From: Mauremys mutica | Lineage: Eukaryota; Chordata; Testudines; Geoemydidae | Assembly (NCBI RefSeq): GCF_020497125.1 | Contig: NC_059089.1 | Span: forward strand, 26,681,282 to 26,745,281 | Direction: 5' to 3' | Length of the DNA: 64,000 bases | Shown here: positions 29,994 to 42,114 of the stretch, piece by piece | How the letters are laid out: the number at the start of each line of letters is the position of its first letter | Numbering within the stretch: the first letter of the stretch is position 1 | The notes under the pieces: generated by a model | Seen by the model: the letters and a program-made list of their open reading frames with translations, nothing else | What the model was told of the DNA's origin: nothing | Databases searched by the model: none | Program-made: the position numbers and the translations under genes

Positions 29994-31164
29994 TGTGCCC
30001 AGGCCCCTCCCCATGTTGAGACGCTCTGAGCTCCTGTATCCACACCTTTCTTGCCATCTCTGCTACCCCTCCCTATGCTGCACCATGCCAGTCACCAGCC
30101 CCTTGTGCCACAGCCTCTGGCAGGAGCGCTGCCACCGCCTGTAGATGCTTAGAGCAGCTTTCGGTGCAGGATAGGCCAGATCCATTGCGATGCTACTGGG
30201 CAGATATTTAAAAGTGCCCCGCCCCGCCCCTGCACCCAGTGCGTGTGGCTCTTCCCATCAAAGCACCCCACCTGGGTGCATGCCCATGCACATCGCTGGG
30301 TGTCAGTGCCAGGTGCTGCGGGATCATTGATCACTTTGCTGGGAGGGGTGGGTGGGCACCTGTTGTGAGGATTAAATCCAGTAAAGAGGACAGTGCTCAG
30401 ATAGTGGGGTGGGGGTCTCTGTAAGTAGCATCAATAGACACAGGGTGAATTCTCCCCTCTCCAGAGGCCAGTGCTCCCACTGCCAAGGGAGGGGTTTCAC
30501 CTGAGAGCTCTGCTCCTGTCCTTTGTCCCTAGCTAGGCACATTCCAACTCCCCCGGGCTAGGTCAGCCCACTACTCACCTCTGTTTGAGGAGTTTCCTGG
30601 GCACAACCAAAGGAATCTGCTCAAGGTCACAGCTCCAAGGGAGCAATGAGGCGAGGTTTCTGCCTGGTACGGGGGAGCACTTGGCTGGACAGCTGTTGAA
30701 GGCAGATGCCATGCTTAGAAATTCCCACTGCTGTGCCCAGAAGCTGGCTCCCATTGGTTCCCAGTCAGAAATAAGGCAAGAGACTTTGACTGGATTCCTC
30801 CATTATCTTCGCCAATCTCCCACTATTGTGCTCAGCTGGCAGAGAGAGCAGGTTTGCTGGCTGGGCTGAGTTCAGGGACCTAGGACGTGCATCCAGGCAA
30901 TGCAGATCCCTCTCTGCCTCCTGAGTGCACCGGCTATTGGTGCCAGAGCCATTTGTTAGCTTTGTGAAAGGAAAATCTGTCACCGGCTGATCGTGGTAGG
31001 AGCAAAATTCCTGCCTCGAGCTGTAGAGAACCTGTGGTTTTTGAGTTCCCAAAGCCAGACGCAGGATTGTGCAAGGGCAAAAATGGCGGCAAAGCACTGT
31101 ACGCCCATCCAGATCAGCTCTAATGTGCGGGTAAAGCTCGGGGTACCTCCCAAACCGAAGGGAG

Positions 31165-31320
31165 AAGTGAGGTGCAGTGGTCAAAGCGGGAAACTTGGCT
31201 TCTAGCCCAGATGCTGCAGGTGATTCACCCTGTGACCCGAATGTGCCTCATTCTCTTCCCAGCCCCACTGTCAGTGTGCAGGTGATGACATTTACCTCTC
31301 TTGGTAACGCCCTGGGAGGA
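31165..31320 (+). mobile_element. MIR-like SINE, degenerate
   Basis: GTGAGGTGCAGTGGTCAAAG (A-box side), GGCTTCTAGCCCAGATGC, CACCCTGTGACCCGAATGTG and TGCCTCATTCTCTTCCC follow the MIR order. Confidence 0.5.
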
Positions 31321-31794
31321 CGTCGGGTGACAAACAGCTGGCACGTGCCCCGTATTATTGCGGAGACGAATATCCAGCCAGCCAAGGAGAGGAGAACTGA
31401 TGAGAAGTAGATTGCAGACAACAGAAGTGTTGGGCTGGGAAGGGAGGACTCTTAGGACCTGGGGGCTTCTCCGCAAGCCCCAGAGGAATGGTAAACTGGA
31501 AATGGCAAAGGGCTGGGTAGGAAAGTATAGCGCCTTTCCTAAAACGGTCAGGAGGCCAAAGTCTCCTAAGAAGCCAAAGACTGTCTGTCTAGTTCTGTGC
31601 ACCCGCAAGGCTGCTGATTGAATGGCTGTTCTGCAGCAGGGAACTGTAATTGCCCGTAGAACTGGGGCTGTTGCACTGGCTTGGCTGGCATAGAATCCAA
31701 GCAGCACAAAGCATGGCCGCTGTGTCTTTATCATCACTAATGATTAGTAATTAGTGACGCTGCCTGGCTGGGGTGCCTGGCGCTGCCTCTAGGA

Positions 31795-32200
31795 GAAGCA
31801 CCTTAAAGCACTTTACACCCCTGCAGGAGTTAAGGCTCACGGCACCCCAGGGTGGTAAGTCAGGACTGTTCCCTCTATTTTACAGCCGGGCAAATGGACC
31901 AAGACTTTTCATAGATTCCAAGGCCGGAAGGGGCCACTGTGATCATCTGCTCTGACCTGCCGCGTGACACAGGCCAGGGAACCGCCCCAAATCCTCCCTA
32001 GAGCAGAACTTTCAGACAAACATCCCATCCTGGCGTAATGGTGGCATGATGGAGACTCTACCACGCCCCTTGGTAATTTGTTCCAGTGGGTAATTGCCCT
32101 CACTGGGTAAATGACTTGCCCAAGCTAACGCAATCAGTTGGTGCCAGAGCTGGGCCGCTGCCCGGCCGGTAAGCAGCGCTCCCCGAATGCGAGGACATAG
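31795..32200 (-). mobile_element. MIR-like SINE, antisense, split by a CR1 3' fragment
   Basis: The MIR 3' half (TTTACACCCCTGCAG, CCCTCTATTTTACAGCCGGG) ends near 31907. The core resumes at about 32106 (TAAATGACTTGCCCAAGCTA, GTTGGTGCCAGAGCTGGG). The intervening 200 bp are CR1, so the CR1 is the younger insertion. Confidence 0.7.
31908..32108 (-). mobile_element. CR1 LINE 3' UTR fragment, antisense
   Basis: It starts TCATAGATTCCAAGGCCGGA and contains GCCACTGTGATCATCTGCTC and CCACGCCCCTTGGTAATTTG, the complement of a CR1 3' UTR. It is inserted inside a MIR-like SINE. Confidence 0.8.
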
Positions 32201-32489
32201 CTGCACGCAGGGAACGCTGACATTTCTTCACCGCTGATGGCAGAAGCCCAGAGCCTGGTACATGTTTAGGCTCCTAACTTCAATGGTAATCAATGGAGCT
32301 GGGCCAGAGTCCAGCCCGTGACTATTGCTTACCTGAACCTGAGGTGAGACCGCTCCTTGTCTTGCTGGGCTTGCAGTTTGGCCAAGGCATCCTGTCCGGC
32401 TCAGCATTTCCCCCCCTAGCGCACACCTCGGCCTGTTCAGGTGCGTTTGAGGACTTCTGAAGCCGGCAGTTAGACAAAAGGAGGGCTCT

Positions 32490-32815
32490 GTGCTGCCTCT
32501 GTCATGGAGGGAGACAATGTATCTGAGTACAATAAATATTTCCTTTCTGGTTTAAATATTCCGTGAACACAAAAGCTGCTGCACAATGTACTTTGTTTCC
32601 TAAGATAATTTGTGTCCCTGTCTATCTCACAGTCAAACATTCAGTTCTCAAAGGCCCCGATGACAGTTCCTCCAGGAAGATATTGTCTAGTGGGGATTGT
32701 TTTGTGCAGTGCTGTTTTTTTTCCTCCTAAAGAAGATTAAAAGGGGAAACCGGCAGAGATTGTGTTAATGAAAGGCCCAGTGCCTTCACCGAGGCCAATC
32801 TGCACACATTAACTC
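32490..32815. other. repeat-free AT-rich block, candidate conserved noncoding element
   Basis: No repeat family is recognised. Words such as GTACAATAAATATTTCC and CTTTGTTTCCTAAGATAA and moderate AT content contrast with the GC-rich surroundings. A regulatory role for NR5A1 or ADGRD2 is possible but unproven. Confidence 0.25.
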
Positions 32816-33123
32816 CAGAGGCGCGGGAACTTAGCACCCCCACGTTTGATGTGGGGCTTCACTTCCAGCCCCGCATGCTGGGTCCCAGCCCCGTGCCTCC
32901 GCTTCAGGCCCTGCACCCGGGGGTCCTGGCCACCGGCCCTGCACCTCCACTTCTGGCCCCGCACGTGGCCGAGGCGTCCCGGCCACCAACCCTGCACTCA
33001 CCCCCAGCTGTGGCCTCAGCCTTGGCCCCCTTACCCCTTGGTCCCAGCTCTTGGGGAGCGGATGGACGGGGTCAGGGGACTGGCTTTCAGCACCCCCACT
33101 ATTTAAAATGGTCCAGCACCATG
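32816..33123. mobile_element. possible hAT-like GC-rich element
   Basis: The right end CAGCACCCCCACTATTTAAA and GGTCCAGCACC resemble the element at 61038-61155. The left end CAGAGGCGCGGGAACTTAG is a poor partner. The interior is a C-rich tract of imperfect repeats (GCCCTGCACC-, GGCCCCGCA-type). No exact target duplication was found. Confidence 0.45.
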
Positions 33124-33817
33124 GAGTAGCTCAGTTTTAATTTTTTTGTGGTGTCTTTGGTTCTTCTGAGAACTCCTTAGACTAGATTCAGGATATGAGC
33201 ACCTACCGCAGATCCTACTGGGATTGGGACTGTAGAAATGCCTGGGATGGATGGATGATTGGATGTTGTTTTTACTTTGTTAAATCTGATGAAGCTTTCC
33301 TGGGATGTGGTTATGTAAGATTCACTGTGATAGCTGTAAGGGTTGATCTGGGCCATATCTTGCATTAGCAGGACTCTAGCAGCTCTTGGTCTCTGGCTGA
33401 TGGTTTCTCTCCATGGGGAGGAAGTTGTGCAGGGTACATTGAATCTTTTATTTAAAAAAAGGTGTCACCGAGAAAGATCACAGTTTTCCCACATCTCTGG
33501 ACAGATTGGCAAGGCAGAAATAATAAACCGCTGTGCACATCGACTAGTTCTAGGTAGTAAAACATAAACCTTCATGTGTACCAGCATCTAGCAGGATAGC
33601 GAGGCCCAGGGCACCTGCTGCTCGACTACTTTCCTTTGGGCCAGTTGTAGCAGCTCTGACTCCTTCCCCATCTAAGCCTGATGCTTCTCCTCCCGGCTCT
33701 GGTTAATCTGAGGCCATGTCGGCTCGGCGACACTCAGGAGAACGAAGACGAATCAGCTAAAGGGGTGAAGTCCATGTGCATAAGTTAAATCCGGTTAAAC
33801 CCCAAGTAAAGTGACCG

Positions 33818-34074
33818 TAAGCCTTGTTTACACTGAAAAGTGTTTTTCCGATATAGCTGGATCAGTTGAGCCATATAGGGAAACCTCCTAAGGGAGATGC
33901 AGCTTAAGTGGCAAAAGGGAGCTTTGCTGGGCTTGCGAGGGCCCAACAGACTGAGCCATGCCAGCCAAGACGACACTGGGGCAGCTGTGCTGACTGGAGG
34001 GGTGTGATTTTTTCACTCTCCTACCTGACACAGCTATGCCAGAAAAACTGTCTAATATACCAGTGAACTAAGGC
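33818..34074. mobile_element. MITE of the GGCCATGTCTAC family, highly degenerate
   Basis: The left end TAAGCCTTGTTTACACTG and right-end block GCTATGCCAGAAAAACTGTC correspond to the same positions as in 22745-22992 and 49034-49296. The terminal repeats are eroded. Confidence 0.5.
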
Positions 34075-35459
34075 AATTTTACTCCTGTCTTAGCACATTC
34101 AGATGGGGTTTAATGTGCTTTCATTTATGTGCATTGGCTTCACATTTGTTAATTTGCCTTAACCTTCTTGGGTGCCCCTGTGCAGTTCTGGGTAAGTGCC
34201 TGAGCCCAGGACAAGTGATTCTCTGGTACAGTGCAGCACCGCCGTGCAGAGGTCACCACCGGCTGCACTTCCCGGGGCAGCGTATGCAGGGGGGAATCTT
34301 GCACTCTATGGACCCGCTCACTAAATCCCCTGGAGGAAGGAAATGTAGGCGTTGGGGTCCCAGAAGCACGTGCAGCAGATGTGTAAAGGTGCACGCACAG
34401 TCTCTCTGTCACACTCGCACACTTTCAGGCTAACCTGCATATTAACAGTCAAACTCACCCCTAGGCAGGTGCAGTGTTTCTTCTGCGGGGAGCCCCTGCT
34501 GCAGCCTCCACTGCCATGGTGCAAACAGGAGCTCTCTCTTGTCAGGCCTGCAGGCTGTAACTGTAAGAGGCGTTGCTTGACCCAGAGAGGAGCGAGTGCA
34601 TGAAACCAAACAGCTCCTTAAAAGGTGCATTGCCCCTTGAATTGCTTAGCAACACCTCTTCAGCTGGGAAGCTTTGCACATCCACCTGCGCCAGTCTGAC
34701 GTGCACAGGGCACCGCGCGCTCTGAGAATTGTGCGCCGCTGCTACAAAAGCCGCTTAGCCACCTTTTCGGATTTTCCCTCCCCTCCACGAGTCCTGCTGC
34801 AGCGCTTGAGCCCAGGCAGTGAGTTCTCCGCAGACTTGGGAGCTGCTCCATGTCTCGGGGCCCAGTGGCGGGAGGGGGGGGCCTGTCTCTCTTAGGAAGT
34901 TAGCCCTTTACAGCCTGTGCACATCGCTGCTCCCACCACCTGCTGCCTCCATTTGGCTGGCAGCGTGGAAACCAGCAGGCTGCCTGCGCTGCTCCTCAGG
35001 GGGCTTGCCAGCTTTGCCCAGTCTATCTAGGTACGTGTCTGGCCCCCAGCCCCCAGTATCTGAGCACCACTCAGCACAGCATCCTCATGAGACTCCATTG
35101 ATTTCCACGCTCTGCTTTAACGGCACAGGCTGGCTTGGCTCTGAGTAGCCTCAGCGCCTGCTGCCCTCACGAGGAGAGGAGGGTTCACTGTCCCCGCCAG
35201 GCAGCAGCAGGCCCCAGGCTGGACTGAGCCCGTCTCGTGGTAGCATCACTAGCGATAAATGGCTCAAGGTTTGCTAGCCAGTCTCACTGAGAATGCCCTG
35301 CCCTGCCCTGCTAAGGGTTTGTGCGATGCCCAGCACCAGTGGCCAGCCCGCCCTGGCTAGAGTCACTGCTGCTTTCCCAGGGAGTTTAGAGACCTGGACC
35401 TGGTGGAGCAAGAGCAGAATGGCTGCTCGGCCTGGTGCCCCCTTCTGCTGCTCAGCTAG

Positions 35460-35570
35460 GCGGGCGGGCGGCAGCCTGGGCATCTGAGTTCGAGTCCTGA
35501 CTCTGCCCCTGGGGGAACCCACAAAGCCTCTCAGGGCCTCTGTCCCCTCATCTATGCACTGACCCTTGAC
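35460..35570 (+). mobile_element. MIR-like SINE fragment
   Basis: CTGAGTTCGAGTCCTGACTC (B box), CACAAAGCCTCTCAGGGCCT and CTGTCCCCTCATCTATGC fit the MIR head and core. Confidence 0.5.
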
Positions 35571-35879
35571 CTGCTTCAGAGGCGCTCTGTTACCTCTGCC
35601 ATGGAACCCCTGAGAAAAGGACCCCAGAGCAGCTGCACCAGAGACAAGTCTAGGGAACTTGCAATGCTTGGAGCTGATCGGGGAGCTGGGCCTCTGCTCT
35701 CATCTCTTCTCTGTAAGAGATGATCTGGGTCAATGCAACTGTCTGGCACCAGAGCCCACAATGCTGGGTGCATTATCCAGGCTTGAGTGAGGGAGAACGA
35801 CCCTGGGACAAGCTCCTCAAGGTGCTGCAGGTGTTTCAGAGGCTGGGTGGGGTCACACCCACCAGAAAGGGAGGAATTA

Positions 35880-35965
35880 GTTGTATTTTATAGGCAGGTT
35901 AAGTGATTTATCTAGAAAGCCCCCGGCAAAGATAGGATTAGAACCCTGGAGTCCTTTAAAGCTAG
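35880..35965 (-). mobile_element. MIR-like SINE fragment, antisense
   Basis: TTTTATAGGCAGGTTAAGTG, ATTTATCTAGAAAGC and GATTAGAACCCTGGAGTCC are the complement of a MIR core. Confidence 0.5.
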
Positions 35966-36704
35966 TAGAAATGCACGTGCATACACATACGCATGCCTGT
36001 CCCAAGCTGTCACCTAAAATCCACAGCCCAGCACCTTCTGTGCACTGCTAAGATTTGTGTAGCAGCCTCTCCGGTGCCAAGAGCAGTTCCTGTTGCATCC
36101 CCCAGGTGCCTGCACAACTCAGCTTTGCAATTCTCCCGGCTGAGCGGGAATGAGGAGTCCCGCTTCCAGCCTGACAAGCCCTCTTCCACGCCCCCGCAAC
36201 TACATCCGTCCCAACAGGCAGCCCACTGCAGCTGGCCTGTTTGTGCGGCTGCAGTGCTATGAAGCACTGGGCACAAAGTCAAGTGCTTTCCGCCACACAA
36301 GACATACAATAATGCCCTAGCTCTGTGCTGCCTGGCCGACCCCAGGGTCGCTCTGACACAGCACAGCTCCTGGGTACATGGCCTGGTCGGCGAAGAGTGA
36401 TGTTCAGCTGTACGTAACTTCTGGGGGCTGGCTGACGTCAGCGGAAGCAAATCGAGGCCAAGTGAGGCAAGAGGCTATCCTGAGGCCGACTCATTAGGCG
36501 TTGCGTAAAGCCAGCTCCAGCGACAGCAGCCATGACATTTCAGCCTAGACTTAGCCTGGTGCTGGTGAGTGTCCAAGGGGCAACAATCCTGCCCTGGCCT
36601 CTAGGGGGCGCTGCAACAGATTCGCTCCAACTCCTGTGCCAGCCAAACCTAGAGTTCATCATAAATTATACTGACGACAAGCCAGGAGGCTAATGACTTT
36701 AGCA

Positions 36705-36945
36705 ATGGTCAAAACAACAAAAAGCAAAACATCACACACAAAAATTTGAAATAACTTGTTTCATTTTTTGAAATTTGTATTTGAATGTTTGTGTTTGTCT
36801 TCCATGGCTGAAATAAGAGAGATTTTAAAATGAATTTTTGGGTCAGTTTAGTCTCGCCCCCACATTTATTTAGATTTTTTTTTGGCATTTTCTTACTTTT
36901 AAAATGATAACGTTTCATCGCAAATGTTGCCAAACTGCGTCTGTG
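36705..36945. repeat. AT-rich interspersed repeat
   Basis: Runs of AAAATTTGAAAT, TTTTTTGAAATTTG and TTTTAAAATGAATTTTTGGG resemble the blocks at 9896-10266 and 15262-15622. No class assigned. Confidence 0.4.
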
Positions 36946-37379
36946 CAGAATATGTTCATGACGAAAAGGGGCTGTTAGTTTGCTTGTTTGAACATTTCAA
37001 CCAGCTGTAATGATTATTAGCCATCTGATGATAGCACCTCCAGGCCCACACTGAGCCACATAGTGAGAGCCAGGGTCTGCCCATAATGCTCACGCTAACG
37101 TGACAAGAGTGCTGAGAAAGGCAGTGCCGGTAGCTTATTTTGCAGAGCGGGATCTGAGACCCCAAACAATGATTGCCTTGCCTAAACTCGTGCCGGAAAT
37201 CAGACCAGAGCCTGGGACTGTAACCAGTGCGTCCAAGCAGTGGGCCAGGACTTTAACCACAAAGACAACCTTCCCCTCAAGCCTCCATCCTATTTCTGGC
37301 TTCTCTGTGATTATACTGGCATCATATTCAAAGCCACTCAAAACCATGATCTTTTACTAGCCACCTATTTTGCTCAGAC

Positions 37380-38100
37380 TGCCTAGGGAAATCAATTAAA
37401 TTAGCTCTATAAAATTATTAGCAGCAGATACAGTTTCTAAGCAAAGCTATAGCACCAGGTAAGATTAAGACCATTAAAATGGAAATATTATGGCCAACTT
37501 TTACAAAAATATTTAAAGCAAGATTATTACAACATGTGAGGAGCTAAAATTCTCTTAATTTAGAGCGGGACCCAGCTGTCAGCTACAAATCTCCAGTCCC
37601 GCTAGACGTTCGCGCGGCCTGCCCCACTCCCTCCCCCACACCTCCACCTGATATTACGACACCTCACAACAGGCTGTTCCCCTGCTAAGGACACAGTTCA
37701 TGCTGAGAGGCCACACGTTTTCCCCAGTAATGAGCTCCTGCCCAGCTGTACAAAGCTACACATTAAACTGAATAGTCCACAGCGATTCATTACACCCCCA
37801 TTACGTAGGGAGGGGTGGGCCAGGCAGTTCACAGATTTGTGCAAACAATAAGTAGTGTCTGTCTTGTCTTGGCAAACAAGAGCTCCACATCCTCCATCTC
37901 GTCAAGTGATGGCTTCATTGTTTCCCCGTGATAATTTCATTATGCCCTTTGAATACATTGTGTATGTTGCTAAGCCACACATAGCAACAAGTGTCTGCTT
38001 GTCTCCATGACCCACTCCTTCTGTGATCAATATTAAGCAGCGCTAACAAATCACAATATCATTAAATAGCCTTAAAAAATCATAATCTATTAATCTGAGG
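37380..38100. other. repeat-free AT-rich block, candidate conserved noncoding element
   Basis: About 700 bp without recognised repeats, embedded in GC-richer DNA. It contains TAAT/ATTA cores (for example CATTAAACTGAATAG, GATAATTTCATTATG and ATCTATTAATCTGAGG) and a GATCAATATTAAGCAG segment. It lies about 8-9 kb downstream of NR5A1. Function is inferred only from composition. Confidence 0.25.
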
Positions 38101-41100
38101 TATCAAAAGCTGACTGGACATCTGACTGATTCTCAGGAAAACAACCAGTGGGACTAAATACTGGCTAATATGGCCAGCAGAACTGCTGCAGGGTTCAGCC
38201 AGCCCAGTAGCCTGCTGCGCACAGTGCCTGGCACCAGCTGCTTTAGACTGGGCTGTAAGATGGCCCATGCTGGCCAGCTAAGGACTCACTTGCCAGGAGA
38301 AAGGTCGTCCCACCCACTGGCATTCAGAGGTTGCTGTCTGGCCCAAGGCAGGCGGGTTTATAGCCGTCACACAGCGACATCATCGCCAATGTCATTGTGG
38401 CAGTTCGCATTCCTATAACTGTACGGCGCTTGCCGCAAATCCCGCCGAACACATGGCCTCTGTGATAACCTGTGGAACTCACTGCCAAGAGGTAGTTGCT
38501 GTGGTGGTTTTTTTCAATAGTCCTTTCGATCAGTTAAAAATTGTTGCTTTTTAACTTCATTGTTATGCAAAAAAGTAACTAACAATAGCTCCCAACTGGT
38601 TTTCTCTAAACTGTAATTTTAGTGACCTCTAGGCTGTTATGAAACCCCCCTTCTTAGCCATGGCGTCTACCTGGGGTGGCGGTGAGGGGGGCGGCAGTGG
38701 CTGGGGGAGGGGGATGTTGGGGCGAGCTGGGGCAGTAGCAACTGACCAAGCCAGGGGAACTGGCTGTGCAGTGTGAGTCTAGGCTCCTGGATCCATAAAT
38801 CTGGAAGCTTTGGGTTTTCAGGGCCACATTTGTGCACCAGATAAAGGCTAAATGCCCCTGCTGTTGCAGCAGCTGGTGCCCCCCCGGTATGTGAGTAGCC
38901 CAAGCCCCGTCTCTAGCAAGGGCCAAGCCAGGCCTGTCCTCGGTGGGATGCGGAGGCTGTCTGCGCGCTGACTAACGCACTCTCTCCTCGGATTTAGGGT
39001 TCTGAGAGGAGCTTTTCCAGGTGACGCCCAGCCCCGCCTCCCCCCAGGCTCTCCAAACTGAAGGCAGGTCCATGGAAGCCGGGCGCAGCGGCCATCTTGA
39101 GTTCCTCCTGGAGAGCCACAGCGTCCCACACCGTTGAACTTGTGTTTTTTACTTCTGGCACGTGCAGCTAAAACCAAGGCAGGCCTGGGGTATCCTGCCA
39201 GGCAGGAGGAGCCCCTGACCTGCTCCTCGCTGACCATTCACATGTGACCTGCTTCCCTTGCACCTGGCGTTAGCCCTTCTGCCATGGGCCGCAGCCACTC
39301 CTCTCTGGGCCTTGGTTCGGTAGCACCATGCTGCTCTGCTAGTCTGCCATTAAACGGGGAGGGACAAACTTGGAAAGCTTCAGCTAAAACACTCACCAGA
39401 AAGGCGTTTTCCCAACTGTGATTGGAACCCTGTTGGTCCGGTGAGGCTAGTGAGCAGAGCTACTCTCCAGCCCCCGGCCGGCTGGGTCATGTCCCCCAAG
39501 GAGAGGCGGGATTGCAGCCCCTTTCCTCACTTGGTGCATGCCCACTGAGTCATCAGAGACCTGGAAAGGCCTTGAGAAGTCACCAAGTCCAGCCCCTTGC
39601 ACTGAAACAAGACTACGCCAACCTCGCTGTGCTACTGCCCCACTTCCCAGCCAGCTGCTGGCTCTGCCAGCTTCCCCTGCCCCCCAACTCTTGCCTGATA
39701 AAACAGCTAAAGCTCATAGGATTCCATACAGGGGCAAAAGCTTAAGTGATTCATTCCATGAAAATACCATGCAGGGCTCTGGAGAGGCTGAAGGCTCAAC
39801 ATGAGAGACTCAGTCAGTGGGACGTGGCACGTGGTGAAATGGTGGGTGTAACAGCAGGGCAGAGCTAGGTGTGGCTAGCTAGACTAGTGGTGTTTCTGGC
39901 TCACTAGCCTGGGCAAGACCCAGTCCTTTAATGTTGGTTCTGTCCTTCATGCACTAACTGGGCTGGAGGCAAAGAGAAGGAAAAGATAGTGCCCCCCCCC
40001 CTACCACTCACTCATCTCATGCCTGAGCGCGGCCCGTTAAAAGGCAGCACACAAAGTAGCCCTTGCAATGCACGAGCCCCCTCGTGTTCTGTACACACAA
40101 TAAAACTTTCCCTCCCCTTAACTGCAATGCTTGTGCATTAGTCTCGCATTAGCCGGCTTTTTATTAGTGACGCTGCTGCTCAACCAGACGTTCTGGGCTT
40201 GCTGCAGGAATCGCTTTGTGAGAGTCTCTGGCCTGTGCCTTGCAGAAGGTCAAACGTGGGCCCCGCTGGCCTTACCGGCTATGAAGGGACTGTATTGCCC
40301 ACACCTCTCAGGGCCGCGCCAGCCCACCAGCTCAGCACTGTTTCTCCAGCCCATGAGTCAGGAACGCAGTAAGGGTACTGCAGTCGATGGGCTGGAATAG
40401 TGCAGGCCTGAATTGCTGGACGGTCCCCAGGTTGGTTTGCTAGGGCAGCCCATGGCTAGAAGGCTGCCACTTGGCTGGCGTCACTTAGCTCACCGATGCG
40501 TGGCCCAACCAAACAGCAGCATTGACGCCTTGTGGGGTCTCCCTGAGACAGCCCCTATTTCGCTCTAATTGCAGGGGGCTTTATGTGCCCCCCCCCACCT
40601 CTGCCTTCCCCTTCCTAACATTCCTACATGACAGTGTGCTTAGCGCCTCAGCGGCTAGACCTCGCCTGCCAGCCGCCACCAGCCTGAGCAGAAAGCTGCC
40701 AGGTGTGTGGGGGCACAGGCCTAAGTACCACCCCTCCCCACCCCGGTTAGTGGCGAGCAGGTGCCTGTGTTTGCCAAGACACCCGCGTGCCTGGGCTCAG
40801 AGGTGTGGAGGCTGTTGGAGCCCAGCAGGGTCTTTTCCTGCTCTGCCAGGCTAAAAGCCAGGGGCTTGTAGAGGAACAACCACCACCCAAACCTGCACGT
40901 GCTTTGTCTCTTTGCATGGCTGGCATCCATGAGCGGCCAACACCATGAACTGCAGACTGGGCCGTGCAAGGGGTGTGCACAGCCAGACCAGCCCAAGTGC
41001 TGCATTGTAAAGGACCATATGGCTGCCCGCCACTGCCTTCAGCAAAGGAGGCTGGTGCACGGCGAGGCACCTGTAGTGTTTCCATCACCCCCCTGCAAGG

Positions 41101-42000
41101 GCTAGACGCGGGGTGCCTGGGAAACAGGCACGCTGAGACAGACTGTAGCTGGGGTGGGGTTTTTTTTGTTTGTTTGGGGGGGGTGGAGGGGGTCATTTTT
41201 AAACCAGCTAATTTTAATCGCCCTGCATGCTAAATTACTGAACTATCCTCATTCCTGCCCTAAAGGGCCGTAATGGCTGTCTAGTGTAGCACTGCTCAGA
41301 GGCAGCGGGGGTGTTATCCCGCTCTCGCTGGGCTTTGCAGCAGAGGGTTGCTGCTCCTATGTGCTAGGCGTAGAGCACACGTGCGCTCGGTATCAGTTTT
41401 GCTGAGTATTAGGGCTGAGTAAAGGCTGATTTTAAAGACACCAGGCTCTGTGGTTTGTCATTGTTTAGCCTCATAAAGAGTCACTACTGCATGTTACTGT
41501 GTCATGGGTTAACAACAGGCTCGGCCGGCATTCAGCCCACGCTAGCGTTACCGGCAAGGCAAAGCTGCCGCCAGGCTGTGGCTGACACCTGTGGACCTGG
41601 CCCAGTTTGCATGTCCAACAGCCAACTAGACGGGACACTTCGGTCCCATCCAGCCCCCGCAGTGGCTGTTACGTGCGGGCTCATGTGCTACGCCAGCCCC
41701 CAGCTGGACAGTTGTTTGCTGAAGCTATTTAGTCTCTGCTCAGTAACACAGTTAATCACCGCTAGACATTGCCACGCACTGAATGGAGCTGTAACGAGGC
41801 CGTCGAGTCAGCGCTGGAGCGGGCCGAATATCCCGTCTCAAAGGCCAGCTGAGCCATGGGCCCCGCTTTTCAGACCCCTGGCAAAGTAACCAAAAACTTG
41901 CCCTACACAGAGGTTACACTGAGCGTTACCGACGCAGGCCTTTCCAGCTAATGGCCACCTCCTTCCCAGCAGACTATGGTACAGAGGGGAACTACACTGT
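38100..42000. other. intergenic DNA without recognised genes
   Basis: A short fragment near 38470-38500 (AACCTGTGGAACTCACTGCC) resembles the CR1 ORF2 C-terminus. C/G homopolymers occur at 39990-40000, 40586-40595 and 41173-41182. No splice-bounded homologous exon was seen. The many short open frames show no protein features. Confidence 0.45.
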
Positions 42001-42006
42001 GTTTTA

Positions 42007-42112
42007 TGGGCCTGATTCAGCAAGGCACGTTAAGCATGGGCTTTGCCCCACCCCCCACTCAGCAACGCAGGGCTTTAAGCATGTGCTTAGTTGCATTCCT
42101 GAATCAGGCCCA
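42007..42112. mobile_element. mariner-style MITE with TA target and 16-bp inverted ends
   Basis: TA is followed by TGGGCCTGATTCAGCAA, and the right end is its near-perfect reverse complement GAATCAGGCCCA followed by TA. The interior contains TTAAGCATG and CATGTGCTTAG. The TA duplication and palindromic ends suggest a Tc1/mariner-type MITE. Confidence 0.65.
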
Positions 42113-42114
42113 TA

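Noticed and set aside
30621..30629. TCAAGGTCA, a perfect SF-1 response element (and CCAAGGTCA at 43145-43153)
   Set aside because: One or two such 9-mers are expected by chance in 64 kb on two strands, and no supporting cluster is present.
31225..31737. 170-codon - strand open frame
   Set aside because: It overlaps a MIR-like SINE and has no protein family features or splice partners.
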